DNA of 64,000 nucleotides from Bremerella alba (GCF_013618625.1 NZ_JABRWO010000007.1:62001-126000), one strand, 5' to 3'; positions 28,130-38,640 are shown, numbered from the stretch's first letter. Program-made: numbers and translations. The notes: generated from the letters alone by a model not told the origin.

Positions 28130-29383
28130 ATGGGCGGTCACCACAAACCAACGATCACAGTGACGGACGACGAATCGATCCGCCTCAATCCGGCTTGGCA
28201 GTCGGTGCGATTGGTGGCGATGGCGGTTGGCGTCTTGGCGCTGCTACTGGCCATGGGAATCGGAATGACGCAGGAAAGCTCTTCCTACTTCTTCCATTCC
28301 TACCTAACCAGTTTCGTCTACTTCCTGAGCATTTCGCTCGGTGCGTTGTTCTTCGTACCGATCCACCACCTAACCCGAGCCGGCTGGAGTGTCGTCGTTC
28401 GACGCGTGGCGGAATTGCTGAGCCAGAACTTGATCCCCATGGCGATCTTGTTTTTGGTGATTCTGTTTCCCATGTTGTTCGGCAGCCACACGCTGTTCGA
28501 GTGGAATGACCCGGCAAAGTGGAACGTCGACTCTCCGCAGTACGATGAGTTGATCGCCCACAAGTCCGGCTATTTGAATTCCATCTTCTTCACGATCCGC
28601 GCGATCATCTACTTCGGGACTTGGATCTGTATTGCCCGTTACTTCTACCTGAACTCGTTAGAGCAGGACGGTAACGGCGACAAGCAGATCACCTTGAAGC
28701 TTCAGAAGTGGAGTGCATTGGCGATTGTGCTGTTCGCGTTGACGGTTACCTTTGCGTCGTTCGATTGGCTGATGTCGCTCGATCCACATTGGTTCAGCAC
28801 CATCTTTGGCGTGTACTTCTTTGCCGGAAGTGCACTGAGCTTCTTCGCTTTTATTACGGTCGTCCTATTCCTGCTTCAACAGGATGGGAAGATGGTCAAC
28901 ATCATCACCAAAGAGCATTACCACGACCTGGGTAAATACACGTTCGGTTTCACGCTCTTCTGGGGCTACATTGCTTTCAGTCAATTTCTATTGATCTGGT
29001 ACGCGAACATTCCGGAAGAAACCGGTTGGTATCTGCGGAGACAAGAGAATGGCTGGGCTACGGTGGCAATCCTTTTGATTTTCGGCCATTTCTTCATACC
29101 ATTTTTTGGTGTCATGTCACGGCATGTTCGCCGCAACAAATACCTCCTCACCGGGTGGGCTGTGTTCATTCTGATCATGCACTATGTAGACCTTTACTAC
29201 ATTGTCATGCCTCAGGTTGCCCACGGAACGGCTGCTCCAAGTTTTGGCCTGATTGATGTGTGCTGTATCGTCGGTATTGGCGGTTTATATATTAGTTCGT
29301 TGATCTGGTTCGCCACCGATAAGCCGTTGGTTCCGGTTAAGGACCCACGTCTCAGCGAATCGTTGGCACTTCAGAATCATTAA
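28130..29383 (+). CDS. actF: Alternative complex III subunit ActF (quinone-binding membrane subunit)
   Basis: The product has 417 residues with about ten membrane helices. It has the ActF/ActC (NrfD-like) pattern, with HSYLTSFVYFLSISLGALFF, ARYFYLNSLEQDGN and DWLMSLDPHWFSTIFGVYFF. It starts at ATG 28130, only 5 bases after the stop of the ActD-ActE gene, so the two are translationally close. It is the second quinone-related integral membrane subunit of the complex. Confidence 0.92.
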   Translation: MGGHHKPTITVTDDESIRLNPAWQSVRLVAMAVGVLALLLAMGIGMTQESSSYFFHSYLTSFVYFLSISLGALFFVPIHHLTRAGWSVVVRRVAELLSQNLIPMAILFLVILFPMLFGSHTLFEWNDPAKWNVDSPQYDELIAHKSGYLNSIFFTIRAIIYFGTWICIARYFYLNSLEQDGNGDKQITLKLQKWSALAIVLFALTVTFASFDWLMSLDPHWFSTIFGVYFFAGSALSFFAFITVVLFLLQQDGKMVNIITKEHYHDLGKYTFGFTLFWGYIAFSQFLLIWYANIPEETGWYLRRQENGWATVAILLIFGHFFIPFFGVMSRHVRRNKYLLTGWAVFILIMHYVDLYYIVMPQVAHGTAAPSFGLIDVCCIVGIGGLYISSLIWFATDKPLVPVKDPRLSESLALQNH

Positions 29384-29395
29384 TAAGGTGATTTG

Positions 29396-29779
29396 ATGAC
29401 GGAAATCACTGAAGAGACTCCTGAACAAGACGCAAATGACGCTGTCGTCGAAACTCCCGAGGCCGAGGCACAACCTGTCTCCGACGCCCCGATGTACGAC
29501 GACATGAACACACCGATGATTGCCCTCGTGGGTTTCGTCAGTGCAGTGGTCACGTTCATCAGCATCATTGGACTGCAAGCGGCCTACCTGCAGTTCGAGA
29601 AACAGCAGTACGAAGATAAGGTCGTCAACGTTAAGCTAGAAGTTGAAGACAGCATCCTGAGTGCTCAAAAGGCCAAGTTGAACGACGGTTACAGCTGGGT
29701 CAACAAGGAAACAAAGACCATCGGCATGCCAATCGAGCAGGCCATGAAGGTGGTAGCAGACAAGTACGAATCGAATTAG
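29396..29779 (+). CDS. Small single-pass membrane protein of the respiratory cluster
   Basis: ATG 29396 is used (TTG 29393 lies one codon earlier), with AAGGTG 6 bases upstream. The product has 127 residues: an acidic N-terminal 40 residues, one membrane helix (about 43-62), then a short soluble part. The C-terminus contains DGYSWVNKETKTIGMPIEQ followed by AMKVV, a phrase that recurs in small proteins next to cytochrome oxidase and SCO genes in several phyla. Its position between actF and SCO is where actG sits in other operons, but the homology to ActG is not shown. It is likely an assembly or accessory membrane subunit. Confidence 0.65.
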   Translation: MTEITEETPEQDANDAVVETPEAEAQPVSDAPMYDDMNTPMIALVGFVSAVVTFISIIGLQAAYLQFEKQQYEDKVVNVKLEVEDSILSAQKAKLNDGYSWVNKETKTIGMPIEQAMKVVADKYESN

Positions 29780-29806
29780 CCCCCTACGGGATTAAACACG
29801 GATAGA

Positions 29807-30679
29807 ATGCCAGGTTTAGGGACATTTCGTTGGGCATGGGCAGTCATCATCTGCCTGGCTCTGGCCGCATCGGCAAAGGCTCAGATTGATGAGACTCCCG
29901 ACGCTGTCGATGGACTCGGAGTGACCGAGCACTTAAACGATTTACTTCCCCTAGATACGCCTTTTACCGATGATCGCGGTGCTTTGATTCGTTTGAGCGA
30001 GTATTTTGACGGCGAGAAGCCGGTCATTTTGTCGCTCAACTACTCGAATTGCCCGATGCTATGCCAACAACAGCTTAATGGTCTCGTGAGAACATTGGGC
30101 GAAATGGATGCCAGCGTCGGAGAAGACTTTCACGTGGTTTCGATCAGCATCGACCCACGCGAGTCATACCAAAAAGCAAATAAAACGCGTATGCGGTACT
30201 ATCAGGAATATGACCGCCCAGGCACAGCCAACGGATGGCATTTTTTGGTAGGTGATGTTCGGTCGATTATGGCCGTTGCCAAAGCGACCGGTTTTCAATA
30301 CCGCTATGTCCCAGAGCGAAAAGAATATGCCCATAACGCTGTGCTGATGTTGTGCACGCCGGATGGGCGAATTTCACGTTACATGTACGGTGTTCAATTC
30401 GACGAGCCAACTTTGCGGTTGTCTTTAGTCGAAGCGAGCGAAGGGAAGATCGGAACGACAGTCGATCAGATCCTCTTGGCCTGCTTTATGTACGACGAGA
30501 CGGCAGGTCGTTACGGTCCCCAGGCCATTCGGTTGATGCAGCTTGGAGGTTTCACCACGGTGGCCTGTTTGCTGATCGGCCTGATTCCGTTCTGGGTCCT
30601 CCGGCGCAGAACGGCCACGAACGAAGCGGCTTTTAATTCCAATTCGATGGACGGCCACCTGCCGTCCAATGCGACTTAA
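29807..30679 (+). CDS. SCO1/SenC/PrrC family copper chaperone
   Basis: The product has 290 residues with a signal peptide (about residues 1-25). The thioredoxin-like fold carries the copper motif CPMLC in LNYSNCPMLCQQQLNGL (about 78-94) and the distal His in YAHNAVLMLCTPDG. This protein delivers copper to the CuA centre of cytochrome oxidase subunit II. A C-terminal membrane helix with a basic end (ACLLIGLIPFWVLRRR) anchors the domain from the other side, which is unusual for SCO but known in planctomycetes. It sits between complex III and coxB, 27 bases after the preceding small gene. PrrC is the SCO homologue linked to PrrB/PrrA in Rhodobacter, so its presence near the RegB/RegA pair is coherent. 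Confidence 0.92.
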   Translation: MPGLGTFRWAWAVIICLALAASAKAQIDETPDAVDGLGVTEHLNDLLPLDTPFTDDRGALIRLSEYFDGEKPVILSLNYSNCPMLCQQQLNGLVRTLGEMDASVGEDFHVVSISIDPRESYQKANKTRMRYYQEYDRPGTANGWHFLVGDVRSIMAVAKATGFQYRYVPERKEYAHNAVLMLCTPDGRISRYMYGVQFDEPTLRLSLVEASEGKIGTTVDQILLACFMYDETAGRYGPQAIRLMQLGGFTTVACLLIGLIPFWVLRRRTATNEAAFNSNSMDGHLPSNAT

Positions 30680-30702
30680 ATACGAAACCAGACAGAGACG
30701 AG

Positions 30703-31728
30703 ATGGTCCCAGAAATAGGCTCAGCCATGTATTCCATCCTGGCGGATACCATGTTCTTCCCGCCCGAGCGGTCGTCGGTCGCTGGAACGGTAGACGGGTT
30801 GTTCGACTTTATCTACTACCTGTCGTTGTTCTTCTTCGTTCTGGTCGTCGGTTTCATGATTTACTTCGTCCTGAAGTATTATCAACGCCCCGGCCATACC
30901 GAAACGCCCTCCCCTTCGCACAACGAAGCGTTGGAAATCACTTGGAGCATTATTCCTTCCATCTTGGTAGGCGTGATCTTTTTCTTCGGTTTCACTGAGT
31001 ATCTCAACATGCGAGAAGCTCCTGAGAATTCCTATGAAATCCAAGTCATCGCCAATAAATGGAATTGGTTGTTCCGCTATCCCAACGGGGCCGAATCGAG
31101 CGATTTGCATATACCGGTCGATCGAGACGTGAAGTTTCTTTTGCAGTCGCAAGATGTTCTTCACAGTTTCTATATCCCTGCGTTCCGCATCAAAATGGAC
31201 TGCGTTCCAGGCCGTTACACCTGGACTTGGGCCAGAGCAACGGATACGACCGGTAGTGGGATTGATGACAGTTCGCACGACCCATTCCACCTTTTCTGTG
31301 CTGAGTATTGCGGTCAGAAACACTCGCAAATGCGTGCTTTAGTCTACGTTCACGAAACGGCAGACTTTGAACTATGGGTCGAAAAAGCGGCTAACATTCT
31401 GGAGAACAACACGCCAGAAGAGGCCGGTGAGATCCTTTTCAAGCGAAAGGGATGTGCTCAGTGTCACTCGTTGGATGGTGATAATTCCGCCAAGTACGCT
31501 GGTCCGCCACTCAACGGCCAATGGGGCACAGATCGACAAGTCCTTCCGCGAGGTTCCAGTTCTCCGATCACAGTTAAGATGGACGAAAACTATGTTCGTC
31601 AATCGATACGTCAACCTAACGCTGAGATCGTCGTCGGACGCAAGCCAGGCATGACCGTCTTCACGCCGCAGCTGCTCAAAGACGAAGAAATTACGGCGAT
31701 CATCGCCTACTTGAAAACACTTAAGTAG
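30703..31728 (+). CDS. coxB: Cytochrome c oxidase subunit II with C-terminal cytochrome c
   Basis: The product has 341 residues. Two membrane helices (about residues 30-57 and 85-107) are followed by a cupredoxin domain with the CuA ligands in CAEYCGQKHSQM (starting near 200) and the earlier His in VLHSFYIPAF (near 153). A covalent haem domain with CAQCH (about 252) follows, with the Met in GRKPGMTVFTP near 318. The fusion is typical of caa3-type oxidases, which take electrons directly through the attached cytochrome c. The start is ATG 30703 or ATG 30727. Confidence 0.94.
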   Translation: MVPEIGSAMYSILADTMFFPPERSSVAGTVDGLFDFIYYLSLFFFVLVVGFMIYFVLKYYQRPGHTETPSPSHNEALEITWSIIPSILVGVIFFFGFTEYLNMREAPENSYEIQVIANKWNWLFRYPNGAESSDLHIPVDRDVKFLLQSQDVLHSFYIPAFRIKMDCVPGRYTWTWARATDTTGSGIDDSSHDPFHLFCAEYCGQKHSQMRALVYVHETADFELWVEKAANILENNTPEEAGEILFKRKGCAQCHSLDGDNSAKYAGPPLNGQWGTDRQVLPRGSSSPITVKMDENYVRQSIRQPNAEIVVGRKPGMTVFTPQLLKDEEITAIIAYLKTLK

Positions 31729-31750
31729 AAATTAATAGGGCAGCCAAGCC

Positions 31751-33457
<1,707 letters not shown>

Positions 33458-33518
33458 ACGCGAGCCTCGGTTACTACTTATTACTTAACGTGACGACGAT
33501 AAGAGACGAAATTGCCCT

Positions 33519-34427
33519 ATGAGCGCCGCCGTCGAACCCCAAGATCAGGCCCATCATGAGGACGGTGATCATCACGGTCACAGTCCTTTCCAGGCTCACC
33601 ACTTCGAAACGATGCAGCAGCAGTTCGATGCAGGTAAGCTTGGCATCTGGCTCTTTCTGTTCACGGAAATCCTGATGTTCAGCGGGCTCTTTTGTGCCTA
33701 CCTGATCTACCGATATAACCACCCCGAAGTGTTCTTGTACGCTCACAAGCAACTCGACACGACAATGGGCGCCATCAATACGGTCGTGCTTATCGTGAGC
33801 AGCTTGACGATGGCTTGGGCTGTTCGTGCTGCTCAGCTTAGCCAGAAGAAACTGCTGATCTTCATGCTTAGTGCCACCCTGGCATTAGCTGGCGTGTTTT
33901 TGGTCGTTAAGTACTTCGAATACACGCACAAGTTTGATATCGGTTTGTATACCGGTCAGGCAAATGTGATGTACCAGCTTCAACATCCCGACGAAAGCGA
34001 ACACAACCAAGAGCTTTACAATTCGGCAATCGCTGCCGAGAAGCACGAAAAAGCTGAGCACAAAGAAGAAGAAGAACACGCGGTTGCTGAAGCCGAACAC
34101 GAGGACGCGCATCCTGAGCAGCATGCAGACGAGCACGCTTCCGGACAAGGTGACTCTCACGGGCACGGCCATGGTGGCCCTGAACAGTTCCTGGATGCTC
34201 CGCGAAACACGCAAATCTTCTTCGGCATTTATTACATGATGACCGGGCTTCACGGTTTCCATATTTTGTTTGGCATGGTCGCGATCGGATGGTTACTATT
34301 CCGCTCTATCCGCGGCGATTTTGACAGAGAGTATTTCGGTCCTGTCGACTACGTGGGCCTCTATTGGCACTTGGTCGACCTGATTTGGATCTACCTGTTC
34401 CCGCTGCTCTATCTCATTCGTTCCTAA
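33519..34427 (+). CDS. coxC: Cytochrome c oxidase subunit III with His-rich insert
   Basis: The product has 302 residues. The N-terminus has a His/Asp cluster (HHEDGDHHGHSP), the membrane part begins at GKLGIWLFLFTEILMFSGLF, and an unusual hydrophilic insert rich in His/Glu lies at about 165-225, with stretches such as AEHEDAHPEQHADEH and HGHGHGG. The subunit III end is intact with YWHLVDLIWIYLFPLLYL. The insert adds about 60 residues compared with a compact subunit III. It overlaps no gene; subunit IV starts 21 bases after its stop. Confidence 0.92.
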   Translation: MSAAVEPQDQAHHEDGDHHGHSPFQAHHFETMQQQFDAGKLGIWLFLFTEILMFSGLFCAYLIYRYNHPEVFLYAHKQLDTTMGAINTVVLIVSSLTMAWAVRAAQLSQKKLLIFMLSATLALAGVFLVVKYFEYTHKFDIGLYTGQANVMYQLQHPDESEHNQELYNSAIAAEKHEKAEHKEEEEHAVAEAEHEDAHPEQHADEHASGQGDSHGHGHGGPEQFLDAPRNTQIFFGIYYMMTGLHGFHILFGMVAIGWLLFRSIRGDFDREYFGPVDYVGLYWHLVDLIWIYLFPLLYLIRS

Positions 34428-34447
34428 CCCCACCCGGGATGCTTGAT

Positions 34448-34834
34448 ATGTCTGACCATTCGACCAACCATTCTGATGATCACGAACATGGCTTAGGCCA
34501 CGTGATGCCTTTGTCGATCCTGTTTGGGACCTTCGTGACACTGCTTTTTTTCACCGGTCTGACCGTTTTTATCGCGGATCAGGATCTGGGTGAAATCGAT
34601 ATTTGGATTGCTTTAGCAATCGCCACTCTGAAAGCTGGACTCGTCGCGACATACTTTATGCATCTTCGCTACGACAAGCCAATTAACGTCTTGTTGTTTT
34701 TGTTCAGCCTAGGCTTTGTGGCATTGTTCTTGGGCATTACTTTGCTTGACTCGGAACAATACCAACCACAAATCAAAGAATTCTACGAGGCGACGACGAC
34801 CGTTACCGTGACGGAACCACCAGCCCCTCAATAA
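34448..34834 (+). CDS. coxD: Cytochrome c oxidase subunit IV (caa3 type)
   Basis: ATG 34448 is chosen because it follows GGGA and gives a family-like start (MSDHSTNHSDDHEHGLGHV); a longer frame from 34364 overlaps coxC and is unlikely. The 128-residue protein has a His/Asp-rich N-terminus and three membrane helices, with the family phrase ALAIATLKAGLVATYFMHL. It is the small accessory subunit of caa3 oxidases. It ends 49 bases before the second subunit-III-like gene. Confidence 0.85.
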   Translation: MSDHSTNHSDDHEHGLGHVMPLSILFGTFVTLLFFTGLTVFIADQDLGEIDIWIALAIATLKAGLVATYFMHLRYDKPINVLLFLFSLGFVALFLGITLLDSEQYQPQIKEFYEATTTVTVTEPPAPQ

Positions 34835-34882
34835 GCAAAATGCGAACCGGTGAGAGTCAGCGGTTGAGCCCTGACAGCGACT

Positions 34883-35476
34883 ATGCTCAGGAATTCTTAC
34901 TCTGCGGTTTCAATGCGGCGCGATGAATATCAGGCCAAGTTTGGGTTTGCCCTTTTCATCGCCTCGCTGACGATGTTTTTTCTCGCCAGTCTCGCCGCTT
35001 ACGGAATTATTCGCGGTACTTCAGGTGCGCCTGCTATCTCGCTTGGGTCGTTTCCGCTGAGTCTGGTCGCCAGTACGATCAGCATGCTGGGCGTTAGCTT
35101 CGCTATGCATAAGGCCGTGATCAATGTACGCCGCGAGCGGCAGGCACGCTTCCGGCGATGGCTGATTACAGCTGCAGTGATTTCGGTCGTCTTCCTTATT
35201 TTTCAATCGCTGGGCCTGCACTCGCTTTTAGATATGCATCGAGCAGCTCTTGATGAAGGCGTCACCAAGCAATTTGGCCTGATGTTCTTCCTTGTGTTTA
35301 TCCACGCCTTACATGTCGTCGGGGGCATCGCCTTTTTGAGTGGTGTCCTGGTTCGGGCTCGCCACGATGCCTATGACCATGAGAAACACTGGAGCGTCGA
35401 CATCTGTGCGTTGTACTGGCACTTCTTAGATGTCGTCTGGATCGTCATGCTTGGTACGTTTCTATTGGGTCGTTAG
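34883..35476 (+). CDS. Second haem-copper oxidase subunit III-like protein
   Basis: The product has 197 residues with five membrane helices. The C-terminal phrase SVDICALYWHFLDVVWIVMLG is the subunit III signature, while the N-terminal KFGFALFIASLTMFFLASLAAY resembles a truncated subunit III. The translation start may be ATG 34883 or ATG 34913 (MRRDEYQAK). With coxC this gives two subunit III homologues in one cluster; this shorter one may be an assembly or alternate subunit. It ends tail-to-tail with the ABC-F gene, the two stops sharing TTAG (35473-35476). Confidence 0.82.
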   Translation: MLRNSYSAVSMRRDEYQAKFGFALFIASLTMFFLASLAAYGIIRGTSGAPAISLGSFPLSLVASTISMLGVSFAMHKAVINVRRERQARFRRWLITAAVISVVFLIFQSLGLHSLLDMHRAALDEGVTKQFGLMFFLVFIHALHVVGGIAFLSGVLVRARHDAYDHEKHWSVDICALYWHFLDVVWIVMLGTFLLGR

Positions 35477-37398
35477 CTTGCTTCTTTAATCGTGGCAAGT
35501 TCTTCCCACCGTTCCATGCAAGTCATCAGTTTTTCGCCGACTGCTTCCAGGCTCTGCGAGACCTGTTTGATTTCATCTTGCGGCTTTTGATAGAAACTCG
35601 GCTCGGCCATCTGGGCCTGAATTTTTTCCTGTTCCGCTTCCAGGTTTTCGATCTTCTCAGGCAGGCCGTCTAATTCTCGCTGCTCTTTGTAGCTCAACTT
35701 TCGACCGCGGGGTTTCGTGGGCTCCTGCTTTTCGGCAGTCGGCTTCGGCGTCTCGCCAGGCTTTGCTTCATTGCTGGCAGGCTCGAACGGTGGAGTTGTG
35801 TCTTTCTTATGTTGAATCAGATAGTCGTCGTAACCGCCTGCGTATTCCAGGACAACACCGTCCCCCTCGAATGAGATCGTGCTGGTCACGACGTTGTTGA
35901 GGAACTCACGATCGTGGCTTACTACCAAAATGGTGCCGGGGTAATTTACGACCAGATCTTCCAGCAGCTCCATGGTATCTGAATCGAGGTCATTGGTCGG
36001 TTCGTCCAGCACTAACACGTTCGACGGCTTGGCAAACAATTGGGCCAACAGCAACCGGTTACGTTCGCCACCGCTCAAATACTTGATGGCACGATTGGCT
36101 TGTTCTGGGGTAAAGAGGAACTCTTGCAAGTATCCCACCACGTGCTTTGAATTCCCGTTAATTTTGACGAACTCGTTGCCCTCTCCAATGTTCTCGCGCA
36201 GAGTTTGCTCTGGATCGAGCCGAGCCTGAAGCTGGTCGAAGTAGGCGATCTGCACGTTCGTCCCGATCTTAACTCCACCTTGGTCAGGCTTCATTTGCCC
36301 CAGAAGGATTCGTAGCAACGTCGACTTGCCGATACCGTTGCGTCCAATGATGCCGACCTTATCACCCCGCATAATCACGGTCGAAAAGTCGTTCACAATT
36401 CGCAGGTCGCCAAATCGATGCGCCAGCTGATCGGCCTTGAAGACCAACTGACCGGAACGATCGCCGACGTGGGCTTCCATTTTCACGCTGCCGACATGCT
36501 TGCGGCGGTCGCTGTATTGGTTTCGCATTTCCTTCAGTGCACGAACACGACCTTCGTTTCGCGTACGTCGTGCCTTGATTCCTTGGCGAATCCAGACTTC
36601 TTCCTGGGCCAGTTTCTTATTGAAAAGTGCTTGTTCCTTTTCCTCGGCCTCGAGCGCAGCGGCCTTTCGTTTTAGGTATTCGTCGTAACCGCAGGACCAA
36701 CTTGTCACCCGGCCGCGATCCACATCGATAACGCGAGTCGCCAGCTTCCGAGCAAATGCCCGGTCGTGCGTTACGAAAACAATCGAGCACGAGATATTCG
36801 TTAATAGCTTTTCGAGCCACAGGATCGAATCGATGTCTAAGTGGTTGGTCGGTTCGTCCAGCAGTAAGAGGTCTGGATCGTTGACCAAGGCTCGAGCCAG
36901 CAATACCCGCCGTTTCATCCCGGCAGACAGCTTTTGAAAGACTAACTCTCCGTCGAGGCCGGTTTTTGTCAGCGTTTGCTCAATTTGATTCTGTAAATTC
37001 CAGCCATCCTGGGTGTCGATTTCGTGTTGCAGCTCATCCAGGCGTTTGGCCGTCTCATCCGTTAGATTCTCAGCCAACTGATGGGTAATCGCGTGGTACT
37101 CGCGTAGAATCTCGGCCATGCCACCGACGCCATCGGCCACCACATCGTAGACCGTCCCACGGTCGTCAGTAGGCACCGTTTGAGCCATTTGGGCTCGCGT
37201 CAGCCCCGTTGCCAGGGCAATTTCGCCATCATCCGGTATGACCTCGCCAGCCAGGATCTTCATCAGGGTTGATTTCCCAGCCCCGTTTCGCCCCATCAGG
37301 CATACCCGCTGCCCTGGCTCCAGGACGAACGATACGTCCGTGAACAGGGGCCGGTCGTGGTAAGCATGGCGAACGTTTTTTAGTGTGATCAGCGGCAT
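35473..37398 (-). CDS. ABC-F family ATPase (Uup-like)
   Basis: ATG 37398 is used because the family N-terminus MPLITLKNVRHAYHDRPLF begins there; longer in-frame starts have no support. The 641-residue protein has two ABC cassettes with Walker A GRNGAGKST and GRNGIGKST, two signature segments (LSAGMKRRVLLARAL and LSGGERNRLLLAQLF) and two Walker B segments ending in LLDEPTNHLD and VLDEPTNDLD. There is no membrane domain. A C-terminal charged coiled-coil (about 560-640, KIENLEAEQEKIQAQM) is typical of Uup. ABC-F proteins act on the ribosome or in DNA transposon control, not in transport. Confidence 0.92.
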   Translation of the reverse strand: MPLITLKNVRHAYHDRPLFTDVSFVLEPGQRVCLMGRNGAGKSTLMKILAGEVIPDDGEIALATGLTRAQMAQTVPTDDRGTVYDVVADGVGGMAEILREYHAITHQLAENLTDETAKRLDELQHEIDTQDGWNLQNQIEQTLTKTGLDGELVFQKLSAGMKRRVLLARALVNDPDLLLLDEPTNHLDIDSILWLEKLLTNISCSIVFVTHDRAFARKLATRVIDVDRGRVTSWSCGYDEYLKRKAAALEAEEKEQALFNKKLAQEEVWIRQGIKARRTRNEGRVRALKEMRNQYSDRRKHVGSVKMEAHVGDRSGQLVFKADQLAHRFGDLRIVNDFSTVIMRGDKVGIIGRNGIGKSTLLRILLGQMKPDQGGVKIGTNVQIAYFDQLQARLDPEQTLRENIGEGNEFVKINGNSKHVVGYLQEFLFTPEQANRAIKYLSGGERNRLLLAQLFAKPSNVLVLDEPTNDLDSDTMELLEDLVVNYPGTILVVSHDREFLNNVVTSTISFEGDGVVLEYAGGYDDYLIQHKKDTTPPFEPASNEAKPGETPKPTAEKQEPTKPRGRKLSYKEQRELDGLPEKIENLEAEQEKIQAQMAEPSFYQKPQDEIKQVSQSLEAVGEKLMTCMERWEELATIKEAS

Positions 37399-37781
37399 AA
37401 ATGTCAGTAGCCCAAGGGGTAGGCAAAAGGGGCGATTTCCTAGGATTCCAAGTCCTCTATCGTCGCGGAAATCGACGTTTAGCAAAAGGCCGGGGGTCAG
37501 GTTCTCAGCGAACAATTCACAGACAAATGAAGTCCCAGCGAACTCCTTTACCTGCCGCAGGTTCCTTTATTCATCCAGCGGCAAAGCCAAACGGTCAAGC
37601 AACTGTCTGCCAAACCGCTTTTCAGGGTTCAACTTCCACCGGGCTGATCTTGTTCAAACAATGACCGAGGCCGCATTAAGGGCGAGAATTGCCTTGCATC
37701 GATCGGGCAGGTACGGTGGGAAAGATGGTGAGTTGCCGTAATTGAGGTTTTCTTCGCACGACTCTTCCCAGGAATGCACAA
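37399..37781. other. Intergenic stretch between the ABC-F gene and the Cys/His gene
   Basis: No gene was found in these 383 bases. The two flanking genes are divergent, so both promoters must lie here. No repeat or strong stem was seen. Confidence 0.4.
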
Positions 37782-38165
37782 TTGATTTCTCGTTACACCA
37801 TCTACCGACGACGTCCGCCGGATGCGTCCCCGTTACCGCAAGGGATCCGGCAAGACACCCGCCATCGCACCAAGCATATCGTCCGCCCGACGCAGATGAT
37901 GGTAGTAGCCTATCTAGCCGATCCTAATGAAACGGGGTTTTCCACGTTTCAGGCATCGTATCGGGAACTTCTAACTGCCCGTTGGAATGACGATCGATCC
38001 GAGTTCGATAACCTGGCGGAATTGGCTTTCAACGAAGACGTTTACCTCGGCTGTAGTTGCCCGACCAAGAAGAATCCTGACGTTCGCCATTGTCATACTT
38101 GGATGGCACTGCAGTTCATGGCCGAGAAGTTTCCAGACCTGGAAGTGATCTTTCCTGAGAAATAA
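37782..38165 (+). CDS. Conserved small protein with CSC..HCH motif (DUF4326-like?)
   Basis: The frame opens at TTG 37782 with AGGAA 7 bases upstream; the first in-frame ATG lies 38 codons later, but residues before it (YTIYRRRPPDASPLPQGIRQ) look like conserved protein. The product has 127 residues and is cytosolic. The most striking part is GCSCPTKKNPDVRHCHTWMA (about 93-112), with four Cys/His residues that could bind metal, similar in layout to the C-terminal Cys motif of DUF4326/DUF488-type proteins. The function is unknown. It is preceded by the divergent ABC-F gene and followed by a 475-base gap. Confidence 0.6.
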   Translation: MISRYTIYRRRPPDASPLPQGIRQDTRHRTKHIVRPTQMMVVAYLADPNETGFSTFQASYRELLTARWNDDRSEFDNLAELAFNEDVYLGCSCPTKKNPDVRHCHTWMALQFMAEKFPDLEVIFPEK

Positions 38166-38407
38166 GACTAACGGAGAAGGAAACGCAATCGCCCGTGCCT
38201 ACGCACTTCATCCAACAAGTGATCATGCAGTGCGTACTATTCTGTTATGACTTCTTTATTATTCGTGTCGTTTTTAGGTCTCGGTTTTTGAGGAAATTCT
38301 CGCTAGCACCTCGCTCTGGGGCCGAGTGGTTTCGTTGCGTTCACGCATTGCTGCCTCCTTCAGCACGCTTATCGCACATTGCATTGGCATAACGACCAAC
38401 CAGGTAA

Positions 38408-38434
38408 TTACGCAAAACGTACTTTTTTGCGTAA
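38408..38434. promoter_or_regulatory. Perfect 10-bp inverted repeat TTACGCAAAA/TTTTGCGTAA
   Basis: The perfect arms TTACGCAAAA (38408-38417) and TTTTGCGTAA (38425-38434) surround a 7-base spacer. It lies 91 bases upstream of the promoter-like element, a distance that suits an enhancer-binding protein or a dimeric regulator. Confidence 0.45.
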
Positions 38435-38524
38435 GTGAGATACTCCCCCACTAATTAAAACTGTGATGTCGTTTCCCCGCATACTCTTCAAGTGGTCACA
38501 AAAGACTCTTCCCTTACCGAAAAC

Positions 38525-38543
38525 TTGGCATGACTCTTGCCAA
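38525..38543 (+). promoter_or_regulatory. Sigma-54-like -24/-12 promoter (also a TTGGCA-N7-TGCCAA dyad)
   Basis: TTGGCATGACTCTTGC has GG at 38527-38528 and GC at 38539-38540 with exactly 10 bases between, matching the sigma-54 -24/-12 layout. The expected transcript start would be near 38552, 90 bases before ATG 38641. The same bases form a perfect TTGGCA-N7-TGCCAA inverted repeat, so an operator is an alternative reading. Confidence 0.45.
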
Positions 38544-38640
38544 TTCATCGAGTGGAATTGAAAAGAGGTTTTAGGTTCGCTTGAAACTGGCCCGGAGGTA
38601 AGTTCGTCGAACCGCAACTTTTACCCGTAAGAGGTAACTG

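Larger units (their letters stand above)
38166..38640. other. Long gene-free stretch with a regulatory region
   Basis: There is no coding sequence in these 475 bases. It carries a perfect 10-base inverted repeat (38408-38434) and, 90 bases later, a sigma-54-like or dyad promoter element (38525-38543), both in front of the HAD gene at 38641. A small RNA could also lie here, but none is supported. Confidence 0.5.

Noticed and set aside
34364-34447. N-terminal extension of subunit IV overlapping coxC
   Set aside because: The extension is out-of-frame coxC sequence; ATG 34448 gives the normal family start.
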